Assembly (NCBI GenBank): GCA_021414025.1
Contig: JAIOPG010000006.1
Location: forward strand, 1 to 64,000
DNA from: Planctomycetota bacterium
GTDB lineage: Bacteria; Planctomycetota; Phycisphaerae; Phycisphaerales; SM1A02
Direction of reading: 5' to 3'
Length of the DNA stretch: 64,000 bases
In this document: one piece after another, positions 56,179-64,000 of the stretch
How positions within the stretch are numbered: the stretch's first letter is position 1
Layout: each line of letters starts with the position of its first letter
Program-made: the position numbers and the translations under genes
The notes under the pieces: model-generated
What the model was told of the DNA's origin: nothing
What the model saw: the letters and a program-made list of their open reading frames with translations, nothing else
The model's database searches: none

Positions 56179-58161
56179 CTACGGGCACGCCCCGAATTCA
56201 AGCAGCACCATCCCGATGTCGCCGCCGTCCACTTCGCCGGAGCCGTCGAGGTCAGTGGAGCACCCGGGGCAGGGACCAAAGTCAAGAAGGATCATGCCGA
56301 TGTCTCCGCCATCCACTTCGCCGGAGCCGTCCAGGTCGGTGGGGCAGGGCGCAAGAGCCTGGATTGCAACGGTGTGCAAGTAGCCCGCCGAAATTGCGAT
56401 GCAAGGCCCCAAATCCGGCGGAACGATGGATTGCCCTCGGTCGTAGTAACCCGTCGAGTTCAAAGTTCCTTCGCCCCAGGCAACCACCGTTCCGGATTCC
56501 AGAATCGCAACGGAGTGGTATCCGCCCGCGGCAATCGCCTTGCAGGGGCCAAGGCCAGTCTTGATCCAATAGGGGAATGATGCAGTGCCGGATTTTTCAC
56601 TGTCATCCCCGCATTGAAAGTAAACATTGCGTCCCCATGCAACAATGGTGCCGTCTTCACGCAAGGCCAGGTAGTGTTCGGCACTCACGGCGACCGCTTT
56701 GCATGCTCCAAGAGTCGCGGGCACGCCCGGATAGGAATCGCCCCAAGCAACAACAGTGCCATTTTCCTTGAGGGCAACAGTTCTGTGACCGCATGCAGCA
56801 ATTGCTTTGCAGGCGCCGAGAGTCACGGGCACATTGCATTGGCCCGAGCCGTTGGATCCCCACGCCACTACAGCGCCATCTTCACGTAGGGCCACGGTGT
56901 GCTCAACACCCGCGGCAATTGCCTTGCAGGGTCCAAGGGTCGCAGGCGTATTGCATTGTCCTCTGGTGTTGTAGCCCCAACCCACTACTGTGCCATTGTC
57001 CAGAATTGCCACTGAGTGGTAGCCGCCTGCAGCAATTGTCTTGCATGTTCCAAGATCCAAGGGCACATCGCATTGGCCGTAGTTGTTCCAACCTTGCGCC
57101 TTTACAAGGCCATTATTTTGCAGAGCCATGGTGTGGTAGGAGCCAGCCGCAATCGCCCTGCAGTCTTGCAGGGAAATTGGCACTTCGGATTGTCCATAGA
57201 AGTTGGAACCCCAGGAAAGAATTGTTCCATTCTCTTGCACGGCAACGGTGTGGTAGTCGCCGGCCGACATGGTCGTGCATGCGCCGACAGCCTCGGACAC
57301 CACGCATTGACCATTGCCGTTGTTGCCCCATGCCACAATGGTTCCATTCACCCTCATGGCAAATGTGCTTCCATATCCGGCAACGATTGATTTGCACGAT
57401 CCAAGATCCGCGGGCACGTTGGTTTCGCCATAAAGATTGTCGCCCCAGGCCGCGACCGTTCCATTTTCCTTGATCGCCACAGTGTGATAGGCGCCAGCCG
57501 CGACCGCCTTGCATGCGCCAAGCGTCGGGGGCACCGTGGCCTCAAGCTCCAAGTTTCGACCCCAGGCCACAACTGTGCCGTCGAGTTTTAGTGCGACGGA
57601 ATGCAGGTATCCCGCCGCGATCGCCTTGCAGGCGCCAAGCGTCGCGGGCACCGTGCACTGGCCGTCGCCGTTGTAACCCCAGGCCACGACGGTCCCATCT
57701 TCGCGCAGCGCCAAGCTGTGGTAACCGCCCGCCGCGATCGCCTTGCAGGCGCCCAGCGCGACCGGTAGATCACACTGCATGTAATCGTTGCTGCCCCAGA
57801 CCACGACCGTTGCGTCATCGCGCAGAGCCATCGTGTGGTATTCGCCAGCGGCGATCGCCTTGCAGGTGCCGAGGGTGGGGGGCACATCGCATTGACCGAA
57901 GTCATTGTTGCCCCATGCCGCGACCATTCCGTGGACCATGACGACGGCGGTGTGGTAGCCGCCTGCGGCGACGGCCTTGGGTGATTCCAAATTGAGCGGA
58001 ATATCGGATTGACCGTGATTGTTGTCGCCCCATCCCTTGACGAGCCCGACGTCACCGGCCAGCGCCACCGAAGCCGGGGCGTTCAGGAAACTGATGGTTG
58101 CAAGTGCAACGAGTTGAAAAAAGTTTTTCACGCGGAAGACCGAAGCGAATCGTCGTTGCAT
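56179..58161 (-). CDS. Secreted RCC1-repeat protein with dockerin-like tail, copy 2
   Basis: This 660-residue paralogue of the next gene has the same layout: signal peptide (VALATISFLNAPASVALA), about 13-14 RCC1-type units such as CKAIAAGGYHSLALREDGTV, then two tandem DLDGSGEVDGGDIGM calcium loops. One unit near the C-terminus is expanded (a segment with CGDDSEKSGTASFPYWIKTG). Cys residues recur once per unit. Bacterial proteins with RCC1 repeats are mostly of unknown role; those of this class are extracellular and may bind ligands. It leads the two-gene unit and has an inverted repeat just upstream (58171-58245). Confidence 0.9.
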   Translation of the reverse strand: MQRRFASVFRVKNFFQLVALATISFLNAPASVALAGDVGLVKGWGDNNHGQSDIPLNLESPKAVAAGGYHTAVVMVHGMVAAWGNNDFGQCDVPPTLGTCKAIAAGEYHTMALRDDATVVVWGSNDYMQCDLPVALGACKAIAAGGYHSLALREDGTVVAWGYNGDGQCTVPATLGACKAIAAGYLHSVALKLDGTVVAWGRNLELEATVPPTLGACKAVAAGAYHTVAIKENGTVAAWGDNLYGETNVPADLGSCKSIVAGYGSTFAMRVNGTIVAWGNNGNGQCVVSEAVGACTTMSAGDYHTVAVQENGTILSWGSNFYGQSEVPISLQDCRAIAAGSYHTMALQNNGLVKAQGWNNYGQCDVPLDLGTCKTIAAGGYHSVAILDNGTVVGWGYNTRGQCNTPATLGPCKAIAAGVEHTVALREDGAVVAWGSNGSGQCNVPVTLGACKAIAACGHRTVALKENGTVVAWGDSYPGVPATLGACKAVAVSAEHYLALREDGTIVAWGRNVYFQCGDDSEKSGTASFPYWIKTGLGPCKAIAAGGYHSVAILESGTVVAWGEGTLNSTGYYDRGQSIVPPDLGPCIAISAGYLHTVAIQALAPCPTDLDGSGEVDGGDIGMILLDFGPCPGCSTDLDGSGEVDGGDIGMVLLEFGACP

Positions 58162-58170
58162 TTTGAAGTT

Positions 58171-58245
58171 CCCGAAATGGTTTCAGGGCCGCGGCGCAGG
58201 GCGGCGGCCCATCTATATGGATAATGAGACTCAACCCATTTCGGG
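58171..58245. repeat. 10-bp inverted repeat upstream of the RCC1 genes
   Basis: CCCGAAATGG (58171-58180) and CCATTTCGGG (58236-58245) are perfect reverse complements 55 bases apart, placed in the leader or promoter region of the RCC1-type operon (start codon at 58161). They could be an operator or part of an mRNA hairpin. Confidence 0.55.
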
Positions 58246-58395
58246 AGGGTTATCGCGGGGGTTCCGTATTATCGGGTTGAAACCGGGAATTGTTGGCATT
58301 CGCTGCCAGCCCCGCCATTGAGGCGATGAAACCGGGGGTTCCAGCAATTCAAATGCTTGGAAATTTCGCCCCTCACCCCCGTCTATCCTTGGGCC

Positions 58396-59025
58396 ATGTC
58401 GACCTTGCCACGGCTTCCAGTCATCGGACTTGTGGGCGGCATCGGCAGCGGCAAGAGCGAAGTCGCCCGCATGCTCGCCGAAGTCGGCTGCGTCGTCTGC
58501 GACTCTGATTCGCTGGTCCGCAAGACTCTTCGCGAACCCGCGATCAAGCAAGAACTTGTGAATTGGTGGGGGCCCACCATCCTCGACTCGCATGGCGAGA
58601 TCAACCGAAAGGCGGTCGCCCACTTGGTCTTCGCATCAAACGAGGACCGCCTTCGCCTCGAACAGCTCATCCATCCGCGCGTCGAAGCCCGTCGCCAGGA
58701 AATCTTCGCCGCGGCTCCGCCGACCACGCCCGCCCTGGTCATCGACGCGCCGCTGCTCCTGGAAGCCGGCTTGGGCCCCAAATGCGACCGGATCTGGTTC
58801 ATCGACGCGCCCCTGGCCACCCGAATCGAGCGCGTGCACAAGGCGCGGGGCTGGGCCGCGACCGACCTGGAGCGCCGCGAATCGGCCCAATGGCCGCTTG
58901 ACCGAAAGCGCTCCGCAGCCCATGATGTACTCCGCAACGAGGGTGATTCGGCCTCGCTGCGGAGACAGGTGTTGCAGGTTCTGCGGGATCTCCCGCCGGT
59001 GACCTCAACCGGATCAAAGCTCTAA
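58396..59025 (+). CDS. coaE: Dephospho-CoA kinase
   Basis: This enzyme phosphorylates dephospho-CoA at the 3'-ribose, the last step of coenzyme A synthesis. The 209-residue protein begins MSTLPRLPVIGLVGGIGSGKS, with the Walker A motif GGIGSGKS; LVIDAPLLLEAG and the LID-region RESAQWPLDRKRSAA follow. Length is normal. ATG 58396 is chosen because the Walker A then lies at residues 13-20 as in the family; a frame-open extension upstream is not. It precedes rho by 130 bp on the same strand. Confidence 0.95.
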   Translation: MSTLPRLPVIGLVGGIGSGKSEVARMLAEVGCVVCDSDSLVRKTLREPAIKQELVNWWGPTILDSHGEINRKAVAHLVFASNEDRLRLEQLIHPRVEARRQEIFAAAPPTTPALVIDAPLLLEAGLGPKCDRIWFIDAPLATRIERVHKARGWAATDLERRESAQWPLDRKRSAAHDVLRNEGDSASLRRQVLQVLRDLPPVTSTGSKL

Positions 59026-59155
59026 ACCGTCGGCGGGCGTCCGCTTACAGAGTTTCGAGTTCCGTCAATCGCTGCGATCACAGGCCCTGTGCCTCCGCAG
59101 AAAAATTGGATTGTTCGTTATCCCACACACTCAAACACATAGAAGAGATTCACAC

Positions 59156-60598
59156 ATGAGCAAGCGTCGTCGTCGTAAGGGTGGTCAGCATGGACAGCAC
59201 GGTCAATCCGGCCAGCCGCACATGCCCGTCATGGTCCTGGCCCCGGGCAGCATTCCGACCGACGATTTGCTGGACGCCGAGATCCGCGAGCTCGACTCCG
59301 ACGCCGCCGGCAAGACCGCCGGCAAGAAGGAAGACCTGGATGTCGCCGGCATGCACCGCCTGGGCGCCGAGGAGATCATCAAGCTCGCCCACAAGGAAGG
59401 GCTCGACGAGCAGGTCGGCCTGCCCAAGCAGAAACTGGTCTTCGAGATCCTGAAGGCTCGCGCCAACAAGCAGGGGCTGATGACGGCCACCGGCACGCTG
59501 GAGATCATGAACGAGGGCTTCGGCTTCCTGCGCAGCCCCGAATACAGCTACCTGGAAAGCCCCGACGACATCTATGTGAGCGCCCTGCACATCCGCCGCC
59601 TTGGCCTTCGCAAAGGTCAGGTCATCACTGGACTGGTGCGTGCCCCCAAGGACACCGAGGTCTTCTTCACGCTGCTGCGCGTCGACCAGGTCAACGGCAA
59701 GCCGCTTTCCGCGCTGCGCGACCTGCCCACCTTCGAGGCCCTCACGCCGCTGCATCCCGACAAGCGCATCCACCTGGAAATGGTCGGCCAGCCCACCAAG
59801 CTCGAGACCCGCATCATTGACATGGTCACGCCGCTGGGCTTCGGCCAGCGCGGCCTGATCGTGGCCCCGCCGCGCACCGGCAAGACCGTGATTCTGCAGC
59901 AAATCACCAACGCCATCTGCGTGAACCACCCCGACGTGCATGTGATCGTGCTGCTCATCGACGAGCGCCCCGAGGAAGTCACGGATTTCCGCCGCAACAC
60001 CCCGCCGCGCGTAGAGGTCATCGCCAGCACCTTCGACGAGGAAGTGTCGCGCCACATCCAGGTCGCCGAAATGGTGATGGAGAAGGCCCGGCGCATGGTC
60101 GAATTCGGCCAGCACGTGGTGATCCTGCTCGACTCCATCACCCGCCTCGCCCGCGGCTACAACAACAACATGTCCGGCTCCGGCAAGATCGGCTCCGGCG
60201 GCGTGGACAACTCCGCCCTGATCAAGCCAAAGAAGTTCTTCGGCTCCGCTCGCAACATCGAGCATGGCGGCTCGCTCACCATTCTGGCCACCGCCCTGGT
60301 GGACACCGGCAGCCGCGCCGACGAAGTCATCTTCGAGGAGTTCAAGGGCACCGGCAACTCCGAGTTGCACCTGGACCGCAAGCTGGTCGAGAAGCGCATC
60401 TATCCCGCCATCGACGTCGGCGCCAGCGGCACCCGCCGCGAGGAATTGCTGCTGGACCCCAAGGAGCATGAGCTGATCGTGCGCCTTCGCAAGGTGGTCA
60501 GCGACATGAACGTGGTCGAGGCCATGGAGCTCCTCAAGAGCCGCCTGGGCAAGACCAAGAGCAACGCCGAGTTCCTGATGACCATGAACATGGGCTGA
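59156..60598 (+). CDS. rho: Transcription termination factor Rho
   Basis: This 480-residue hexameric RNA helicase terminates transcription. After a basic N-terminal extension ([20 protein letters not shown]) come the Rho N-terminal domain ([18 protein letters not shown]), the RNA-binding cold-shock domain ([15 protein letters not shown]) and the ATPase domain with Walker A APPRTGKT, Walker B region [13 protein letters not shown] and the Q-loop/R-loop ([18 protein letters not shown]). The Arg-rich and His-Gly-Gln-rich extension may add RNA affinity. The ATG at 59156 is chosen from the start of this basic tract and the Rho domain; 15 upstream in-frame codons lack similarity. Confidence 0.96.
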   Translation: MSKRRRRKGGQHGQHGQSGQPHMPVMVLAPGSIPTDDLLDAEIRELDSDAAGKTAGKKEDLDVAGMHRLGAEEIIKLAHKEGLDEQVGLPKQKLVFEILKARANKQGLMTATGTLEIMNEGFGFLRSPEYSYLESPDDIYVSALHIRRLGLRKGQVITGLVRAPKDTEVFFTLLRVDQVNGKPLSALRDLPTFEALTPLHPDKRIHLEMVGQPTKLETRIIDMVTPLGFGQRGLIVAPPRTGKTVILQQITNAICVNHPDVHVIVLLIDERPEEVTDFRRNTPPRVEVIASTFDEEVSRHIQVAEMVMEKARRMVEFGQHVVILLDSITRLARGYNNNMSGSGKIGSGGVDNSALIKPKKFFGSARNIEHGGSLTILATALVDTGSRADEVIFEEFKGTGNSELHLDRKLVEKRIYPAIDVGASGTRREELLLDPKEHELIVRLRKVVSDMNVVEAMELLKSRLGKTKSNAEFLMTMNMG

Positions 60599-60722
60599 GA
60601 AACCCGCATTCCCGCCCGCCAACCCGCGATCCCCGCGGCGAATGTCCCCAGTTGAGCCCGAGCCTGCACCCCCAGGGGCTTGGAACCCGTATAGAGAAAC
60701 GCCGCCTTTGCAAGGAAAACCA

Positions 60723-61712
60723 ATGCCCTCCACCCGCACGACCCGCACCCACGCCCGTCGCCGCATCGGCTTCACGCTGATCGAGATCCTGGTCGTGATC
60801 AGCATCATCGCCATCCTGATCGGCATCCTTCTGCCCACCCTCAGCGTGGTCCGCGGCAACGCGGCGCGAGCCGGCAGCATGGCCCACATGAAACAGACCT
60901 TCAGCCTGATCCAGGCCTATGCCCAGGCGAACAAGGAAACGATCACCCCCAGCTCATTCGACTACACCGCAGCCACGATCAAGGGCAAGGTGCGCAGCGA
61001 GACGGCCCCGCCCCGGGGCAATGTGAACAAGGGGACCTGGGCGGACATTCTCTGGACCGACGCCGGCTACGGCCCCGCGGTGGTCGACGAGACGACCGAC
61101 ATCTACCACTACCGCTTCGACAATCCAGACGACAGTTTCTACGAGAAATTGCCTAATTTCGACCGCACTCCCTTTCGGTCCAAGACATCTTTAATCGCTC
61201 CTTTCGAAGAAGCCAATGTGATCAGCAAGGATGCGGAGATCGAGGGGAACCTGTTGGGCGGCAACGCGGAGGCGGCAGGGGTGCCCGGCCACTTCGCGGC
61301 CAACAATTTCTTCGACTCGCGTGCCTCCAAGCGGAACATGACCAACCACGCCTTCGACGCGCCCAAGGGACCGTACTTCACCTTTGGCGAACTCGCCCGC
61401 CCGGAGAATTGCGCCTACCTGGTCGATTCCCTCGCCGGCGAAACCATCGACCCGGTCGACGATGCCGGCAATGGCGTGCAGCCCTTCGAAGTCCTCGAGC
61501 CGACGCGGGTGCAAGTCGACTTCCGCTATCCCGGCGGCACCTGCCTCATTCTTCTGCTGGATGGCCACGTCCAGGCGGAATCAAAGTGGGACACCCTGCT
61601 GGACATCGAGGGCGAAGCCAACAACCGAAACAGCAGCGGAGCCATGATCGACACACTCAAGGGTGGCGAACAAGGCCGCGGAATTCGCTTTCGCCACCTG
61701 GATATGCGGTAA
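60723..61712 (+). CDS. Pseudopilin-like secreted protein
   Basis: This 329-residue protein has a prepilin leader (RRIG|FTLIEILVVIS, Glu5) followed by the hydrophobic spine IIAILIGILLPTL. The mature part contains LLLDGHVQAES, recalling the DGH motif in the trio at 5241-9129, but the rest is different and there is no DGILGRD end. The ATG at 60723 has AAGGA at 60712-60716, and the leader then is of normal length. A terminator follows. It is probably exported by a type II secretion / type IV pilus-like machine; its job is unknown. Confidence 0.88.
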   Translation: MPSTRTTRTHARRRIGFTLIEILVVISIIAILIGILLPTLSVVRGNAARAGSMAHMKQTFSLIQAYAQANKETITPSSFDYTAATIKGKVRSETAPPRGNVNKGTWADILWTDAGYGPAVVDETTDIYHYRFDNPDDSFYEKLPNFDRTPFRSKTSLIAPFEEANVISKDAEIEGNLLGGNAEAAGVPGHFAANNFFDSRASKRNMTNHAFDAPKGPYFTFGELARPENCAYLVDSLAGETIDPVDDAGNGVQPFEVLEPTRVQVDFRYPGGTCLILLLDGHVQAESKWDTLLDIEGEANNRNSSGAMIDTLKGGEQGRGIRFRHLDMR

Positions 61713-61732
61713 AAATCGACCGCGGCCCCCAC

Positions 61733-61760
61733 TTGACCGAGGCCGAAAAATAGGTACCCT
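61733..61760 (+). promoter_or_regulatory. Possible promoter ahead of tRNA-Thr / tuf
   Basis: TTGACC (61733-61738) and TACCCT (61755-61760) are separated by 16 bp. A start near 61767 would put the following terminator-like hairpin in the transcript leader, so the assignment is uncertain. Confidence 0.35.
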
Positions 61761-61769
61761 TTCGCATTC

Positions 61770-61795
61770 ACCGCCCGCTTCAACGGGCGGTTTTT
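61770..61795 (+). terminator. Rho-independent terminator after the pseudopilin gene
   Basis: A 7-bp GC stem (CCGCCCG 61771-61777 with CGGGCGG 61784-61790, loop CTTCAA) is followed by TTTTT at 61791-61795. It lies 58 bases after the pseudopilin stop and 11 bases before tRNA-Thr. Confidence 0.85.
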
Positions 61796-61806
61796 AATCG
61801 GTGAGT

Positions 61807-61878
61807 GCCACCGTAGCTCAGTGGTAGAGCACACCCTTGGTAAGGGTGAGGTCGAGGGTTCAATCCCCTTCGGTGGCT
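61807..61878 (+). tRNA. tRNA-Thr (anticodon GGT)
   Basis: A cloverleaf can be drawn: acceptor GCCACCG with CGGTGGC (discriminator T), D-stem GCTC/GAGC, anticodon stem CACCC/GGGTG with loop TTGGTAA (anticodon GGT at 61839-61841), and T-arm with TTCAATC. CCA is not encoded. It stands directly before tuf, as in many bacteria where tRNA-Thr and tuf share a transcript. Confidence 0.96.
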
Positions 61879-62025
61879 TAGACGGCGTCGATGTTGGCGA
61901 CCGTCAACCGAACTCAAAGTCGCCCGGACATCGGTTCGGACGCACGTCGCCCGAGCGACACGACGAGCCTTGTCGGAACAGTTCCGACGCGTCGAGTCTC
62001 TCAAAGCTTGTTTGGAGCAATCGCC

Positions 62026-63252
62026 ATGGCCAAGGAAAATTTCAATCGCACGAAACCACACGTCAACGTCGGCACGATCGGACACGTCGATCACGGCAAG
62101 ACCACACTGACCGCTGCCATCACCGCCGTCCAGGCGGCGAAGGGGCTGAGCAAGGCCGTCGCGTATGACGCGGTCGCCAAGGCCAGCGAAAGCGAAGGCC
62201 GCCGCGATCCGACCAAGATCGTGACGATCGCCACCAGCCACGTCGAGTACGAGACCAAGACCCGGCATTACGCCCACGTCGACTGCCCAGGCCACGCCGA
62301 TTATGTGAAGAACATGATCACCGGCGCCGCCCAGATGGACGGCGCGATCCTGGTGGTCAGCGCCTACGACGGCCCCATGCCCCAGACCAAGGAGCACATC
62401 CTTCTGGCCCGCCAGGTCGGCGTTCCCGCCCTCGTGGTGTTCCTCAACAAGTGCGACCTCGTCGACGACAAGGAGCTCCTCGAGCTCGTCGAGATGGAAG
62501 TCCGCGAGTTGCTCACCAAGTACGGCTTCCCCGGCGACAAGATTCCGATCATCCGCGGCACCGCCATCCAGGCGCTGAACAACCCGAATGACGCCGAGAA
62601 GACCAAGTGCATCACCGAGCTGATGGACGCGATCGACAAGTACATTCCGGAGCCCGTCCGCGAGACCGACAAGCCCTTCATGATGAGCGTCGAAGACGTC
62701 TTCAGCATCAAGGGCCGCGGCACCGTGGCCACCGGCCGCATCGAGCGCGGCATCGTGAAGGTGAACGACGAAGTCGAAATCGTCGGTCTCCGTCCCGAGT
62801 CCCGCAAGACCATCGTGACCGGCGTCGAGATGTTCCAGAAGACCCTCGATGAAGGCCGCGCCGGCGACAACGTCGGCTGCCTGCTTCGTGGCGTCGAAAA
62901 GGCCGACGTGGAGCGCGGACAGGTGCTCTGCAAGCCGGGCACCATCAAGCCGCACACCAAGTTCGAGGCCCAGGTCTATGTGCTCAAGAAGGAGGAGGGT
63001 GGACGCTCCACTTCCTTCATCTCCGGCTACAAGCCTCAGTTCTACTTCCGCACCTCCGACATCACCGGCCGCATCGAGCTGATCAAGGATGGCGTGGATT
63101 CCAAGGACCTGATGTGCATGCCCGGCGACGACATCACCATGCGCGTCGACCTTGAAGGCAAGGGCGTGGCCATGGAAGTCGGAACGCGTTTCGCGGTTCG
63201 TGAAGGCGGCCGAACCGTGGGTTCGGGAGTCTGCACGAAGATCAATCTGTGA
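62026..63252 (+). CDS. tuf: Elongation factor Tu
   Basis: This 408-residue GTPase delivers aminoacyl-tRNA to the ribosome. G1 is GHVDHGKTT, the switch II motif is DCPGH (86-90), NKCD and SAK-equivalent motifs follow, and domains II and III are normal ([26 protein letters not shown]). Switch I is unusual: where nearly all EF-Tu have RGITI, this has [15 protein letters not shown] (58-72). It has a net five-residue insertion relative to E. coli and keeps only the Mg-binding Thr (67) and the following Ile. His90 (E. coli His84) is kept. The ATG 62026 has GGAG upstream. Confidence 0.97.
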   Translation: MAKENFNRTKPHVNVGTIGHVDHGKTTLTAAITAVQAAKGLSKAVAYDAVAKASESEGRRDPTKIVTIATSHVEYETKTRHYAHVDCPGHADYVKNMITGAAQMDGAILVVSAYDGPMPQTKEHILLARQVGVPALVVFLNKCDLVDDKELLELVEMEVRELLTKYGFPGDKIPIIRGTAIQALNNPNDAEKTKCITELMDAIDKYIPEPVRETDKPFMMSVEDVFSIKGRGTVATGRIERGIVKVNDEVEIVGLRPESRKTIVTGVEMFQKTLDEGRAGDNVGCLLRGVEKADVERGQVLCKPGTIKPHTKFEAQVYVLKKEEGGRSTSFISGYKPQFYFRTSDITGRIELIKDGVDSKDLMCMPGDDITMRVDLEGKGVAMEVGTRFAVREGGRTVGSGVCTKINL

Positions 63253-63336
63253 GTTTCATCCCGTCCGGTCCCGGCGGCTCTTTGAGCCGACCGGGGCGGG
63301 CGGGATTCATCAAGGGCCTCAGGCCTGGAGTTTGTC

Positions 63337-63516
63337 ATGGCAAAGAAATCACTCGACCGCGAATACGTCTGGCTGCAGTGCTCCGAAACGGGCGATCTCA
63401 ACTATCGCACGGAAATCCGCGTGAAGGGCGGCATTTCGGAGAGGGTGAAGGAGGGCTTCAAGAAGTTCTCGCCGCGCCTCCGCAAGCACACGCTTCACAA
63501 GATCAAGCGCAAGTAA
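63337..63516 (+). CDS. rpmG: 50S ribosomal protein L33 (zinc-free type)
   Basis: A 59-residue protein: MAKKSLDREYVWLQCSETGD, then NYRTEIRV and the conserved KKFSPRLRKHTLHKIKRK end. It binds the 50S subunit near the tRNA exit site. The four zinc-ligand cysteines of the zinc form are reduced to one (Cys15), and the second CxxC is SPRL, so it should not bind zinc. It lies between tuf and tRNA-Trp. Confidence 0.93.
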   Translation: MAKKSLDREYVWLQCSETGDLNYRTEIRVKGGISERVKEGFKKFSPRLRKHTLHKIKRK

Positions 63517-63542
63517 GGGTCCCAAGCCCTGCTGACGCATAG

Positions 63543-63615
63543 ACGCCGGTAGCTCAGCTGGTAGAGCAGCGGATTCCAAATCCGCAGGTCGCGGGTTCGA
63601 TCCCCTCCCGGCGTG
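63543..63615 (+). tRNA. tRNA-Trp (anticodon CCA)
   Basis: Acceptor stem ACGCCGG/CCGGCGT with discriminator G; D-stem GCTC/GAGC; anticodon stem GCGGA/TCCGC with loop TTCCAAA (CCA at 63576-63578); T-arm GCGGG/CCCTC with one C-U mismatch. It sits between rpmG and secE, the usual order. CCA is not encoded. Confidence 0.95.
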
Positions 63616-63722
63616 TTGAGAGCAGTGGTGGGTCGTTCCAAGGCTCCAGTGTCCGCTCCGTTGTTCCGCCTCGTTCGTCGTCGGCCTCCGCCGCAATCGC
63701 TCCGCATCGCTGAAAGTTCATC

Positions 63723-64000
63723 ATGGCAAGTGCAATTCGAAAATTCGGTCAGGGCTACTGGACACGAGTGATGTCCGTGGTGGGTTTCGGTCTGGTGGGC
63801 GTGCTGGGCGCCATCTGGATCTGGCGCATGCTGGAGACCGTCAACGTCGGCTTCCCCTCCGTCTACCTGGCCAGCGGCGCGGCGACGCTCTTCCTGGCCC
63901 TCGTCGGCTCGCTCATCTGGTGGTACGTGGGCTGGAACTCGCGCAGCGTGGACTTCCTGGTGGCCACCGAGGGCGAGATGAAGAAGGTGAACTGGTCCAC
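63723..64000 (+). CDS. secE: Preprotein translocase subunit SecE (cut by window end)
   Basis: The first 92 codons of SecE, the small subunit of the SecYEG protein channel in the inner membrane. It begins MASAIRKFGQGYWTRVMSVV and has hydrophobic segments near residues 17-36 and 50-70. It ends in VATEGEMKKVNWST, which is the conserved cytoplasmic E-(M)-K-K-V-x-W segment that precedes the last membrane helix. The rest of the gene is beyond 64000. Two extra N-terminal helices relative to the shortest SecE are present. nusG would be expected next. Confidence 0.9.
   Translation, partial: MASAIRKFGQGYWTRVMSVVGFGLVGVLGAIWIWRMLETVNVGFPSVYLASGAATLFLALVGSLIWWYVGWNSRSVDFLVATEGEMKKVNWS

Noticed and set aside
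54250-58161. Regularly spaced repeats that might be a CRISPR array
   Set aside because: Spacing is about 120 bases, the copies are imperfect, and the frame is open throughout; they are RCC1 units of proteins.

Overview
The window looks like a chromosomal segment of a planctomycete, probably of the Phycisphaerae. The lineage markers are several secreted proteins with the tandem calcium-loop tail typical of that group (DLDGSGEVDGGDIG-like), a PVC-type haem-binding dehydrogenase with a C-terminal CxxCH, several pseudopilin-like proteins with a DGH motif, and a Ser/Thr kinase next to an FHA-linked ECF sigma factor. GC content is high, so long antisense ORFs are common and were discarded. This placement is inferred from protein features, not from a phylogeny.

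Layout. 1-1.1 kb: very GC-rich edge with the first codons of an IS1182-like transposase, a short ornithine-cyclodeaminase-like gene and the 3' end of asnS; composition changes abruptly inside asnS near 1.14 kb. 2.5-5.2 kb: degenerate receiver-domain protein, groES, groEL and a strong terminator. 5.2-9.1 kb: three tandem paralogous pseudopilin-like genes on the minus strand. 9.4-15.5 kb: cobalamin adenosyltransferase, orphan DNA methyltransferase, upp, a secreted protein and a GH63-like glucosidase. 15.5-21.7 kb: lipoproteins, kinase plus FHA-sigma pair, an SDR with an altered active site, and a zinc-ribbon membrane protein. 21.7-27.8 kb: large haem/HEAT-repeat dehydrogenase-like protein translationally overlapped with a secreted M12-type metalloprotease.

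27.9-52.5 kb is a surface-polysaccharide locus. It has sugar-nucleotide genes (a GalE-like epimerase, gmd, fcl, wecB, a two-domain dehydrogenase), an amidino-sugar module (WbpG-like, HisH-like, HisF-like), an AsnB-like amidotransferase, glycosyltransferases including one polypeptide with two complete GT4 enzymes, a flippase, an O-antigen-polymerase-like protein, an acyltransferase, a SAM methyltransferase, a heparinase-like protein and a secreted TIM-barrel-like protein. Together they could build a fucose- and ManNAc-derived, amidated and acylated glycan by a Wzx/Wzy route. No initiating glycosyltransferase and no export channel lies inside the window.

52.5-64 kb: cysS; two tandem secreted RCC1-repeat proteins with dockerin-like tails; then coaE, rho, a further pseudopilin-like gene, and the housekeeping block tRNA-Thr, tuf, rpmG, tRNA-Trp, secE (cut by the window end). 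EF-Tu carries an unusual switch I, and L33 is a zinc-free type.

No gene-free stretch longer than about 300 bases was found. No CRISPR array, prophage or rRNA was seen.
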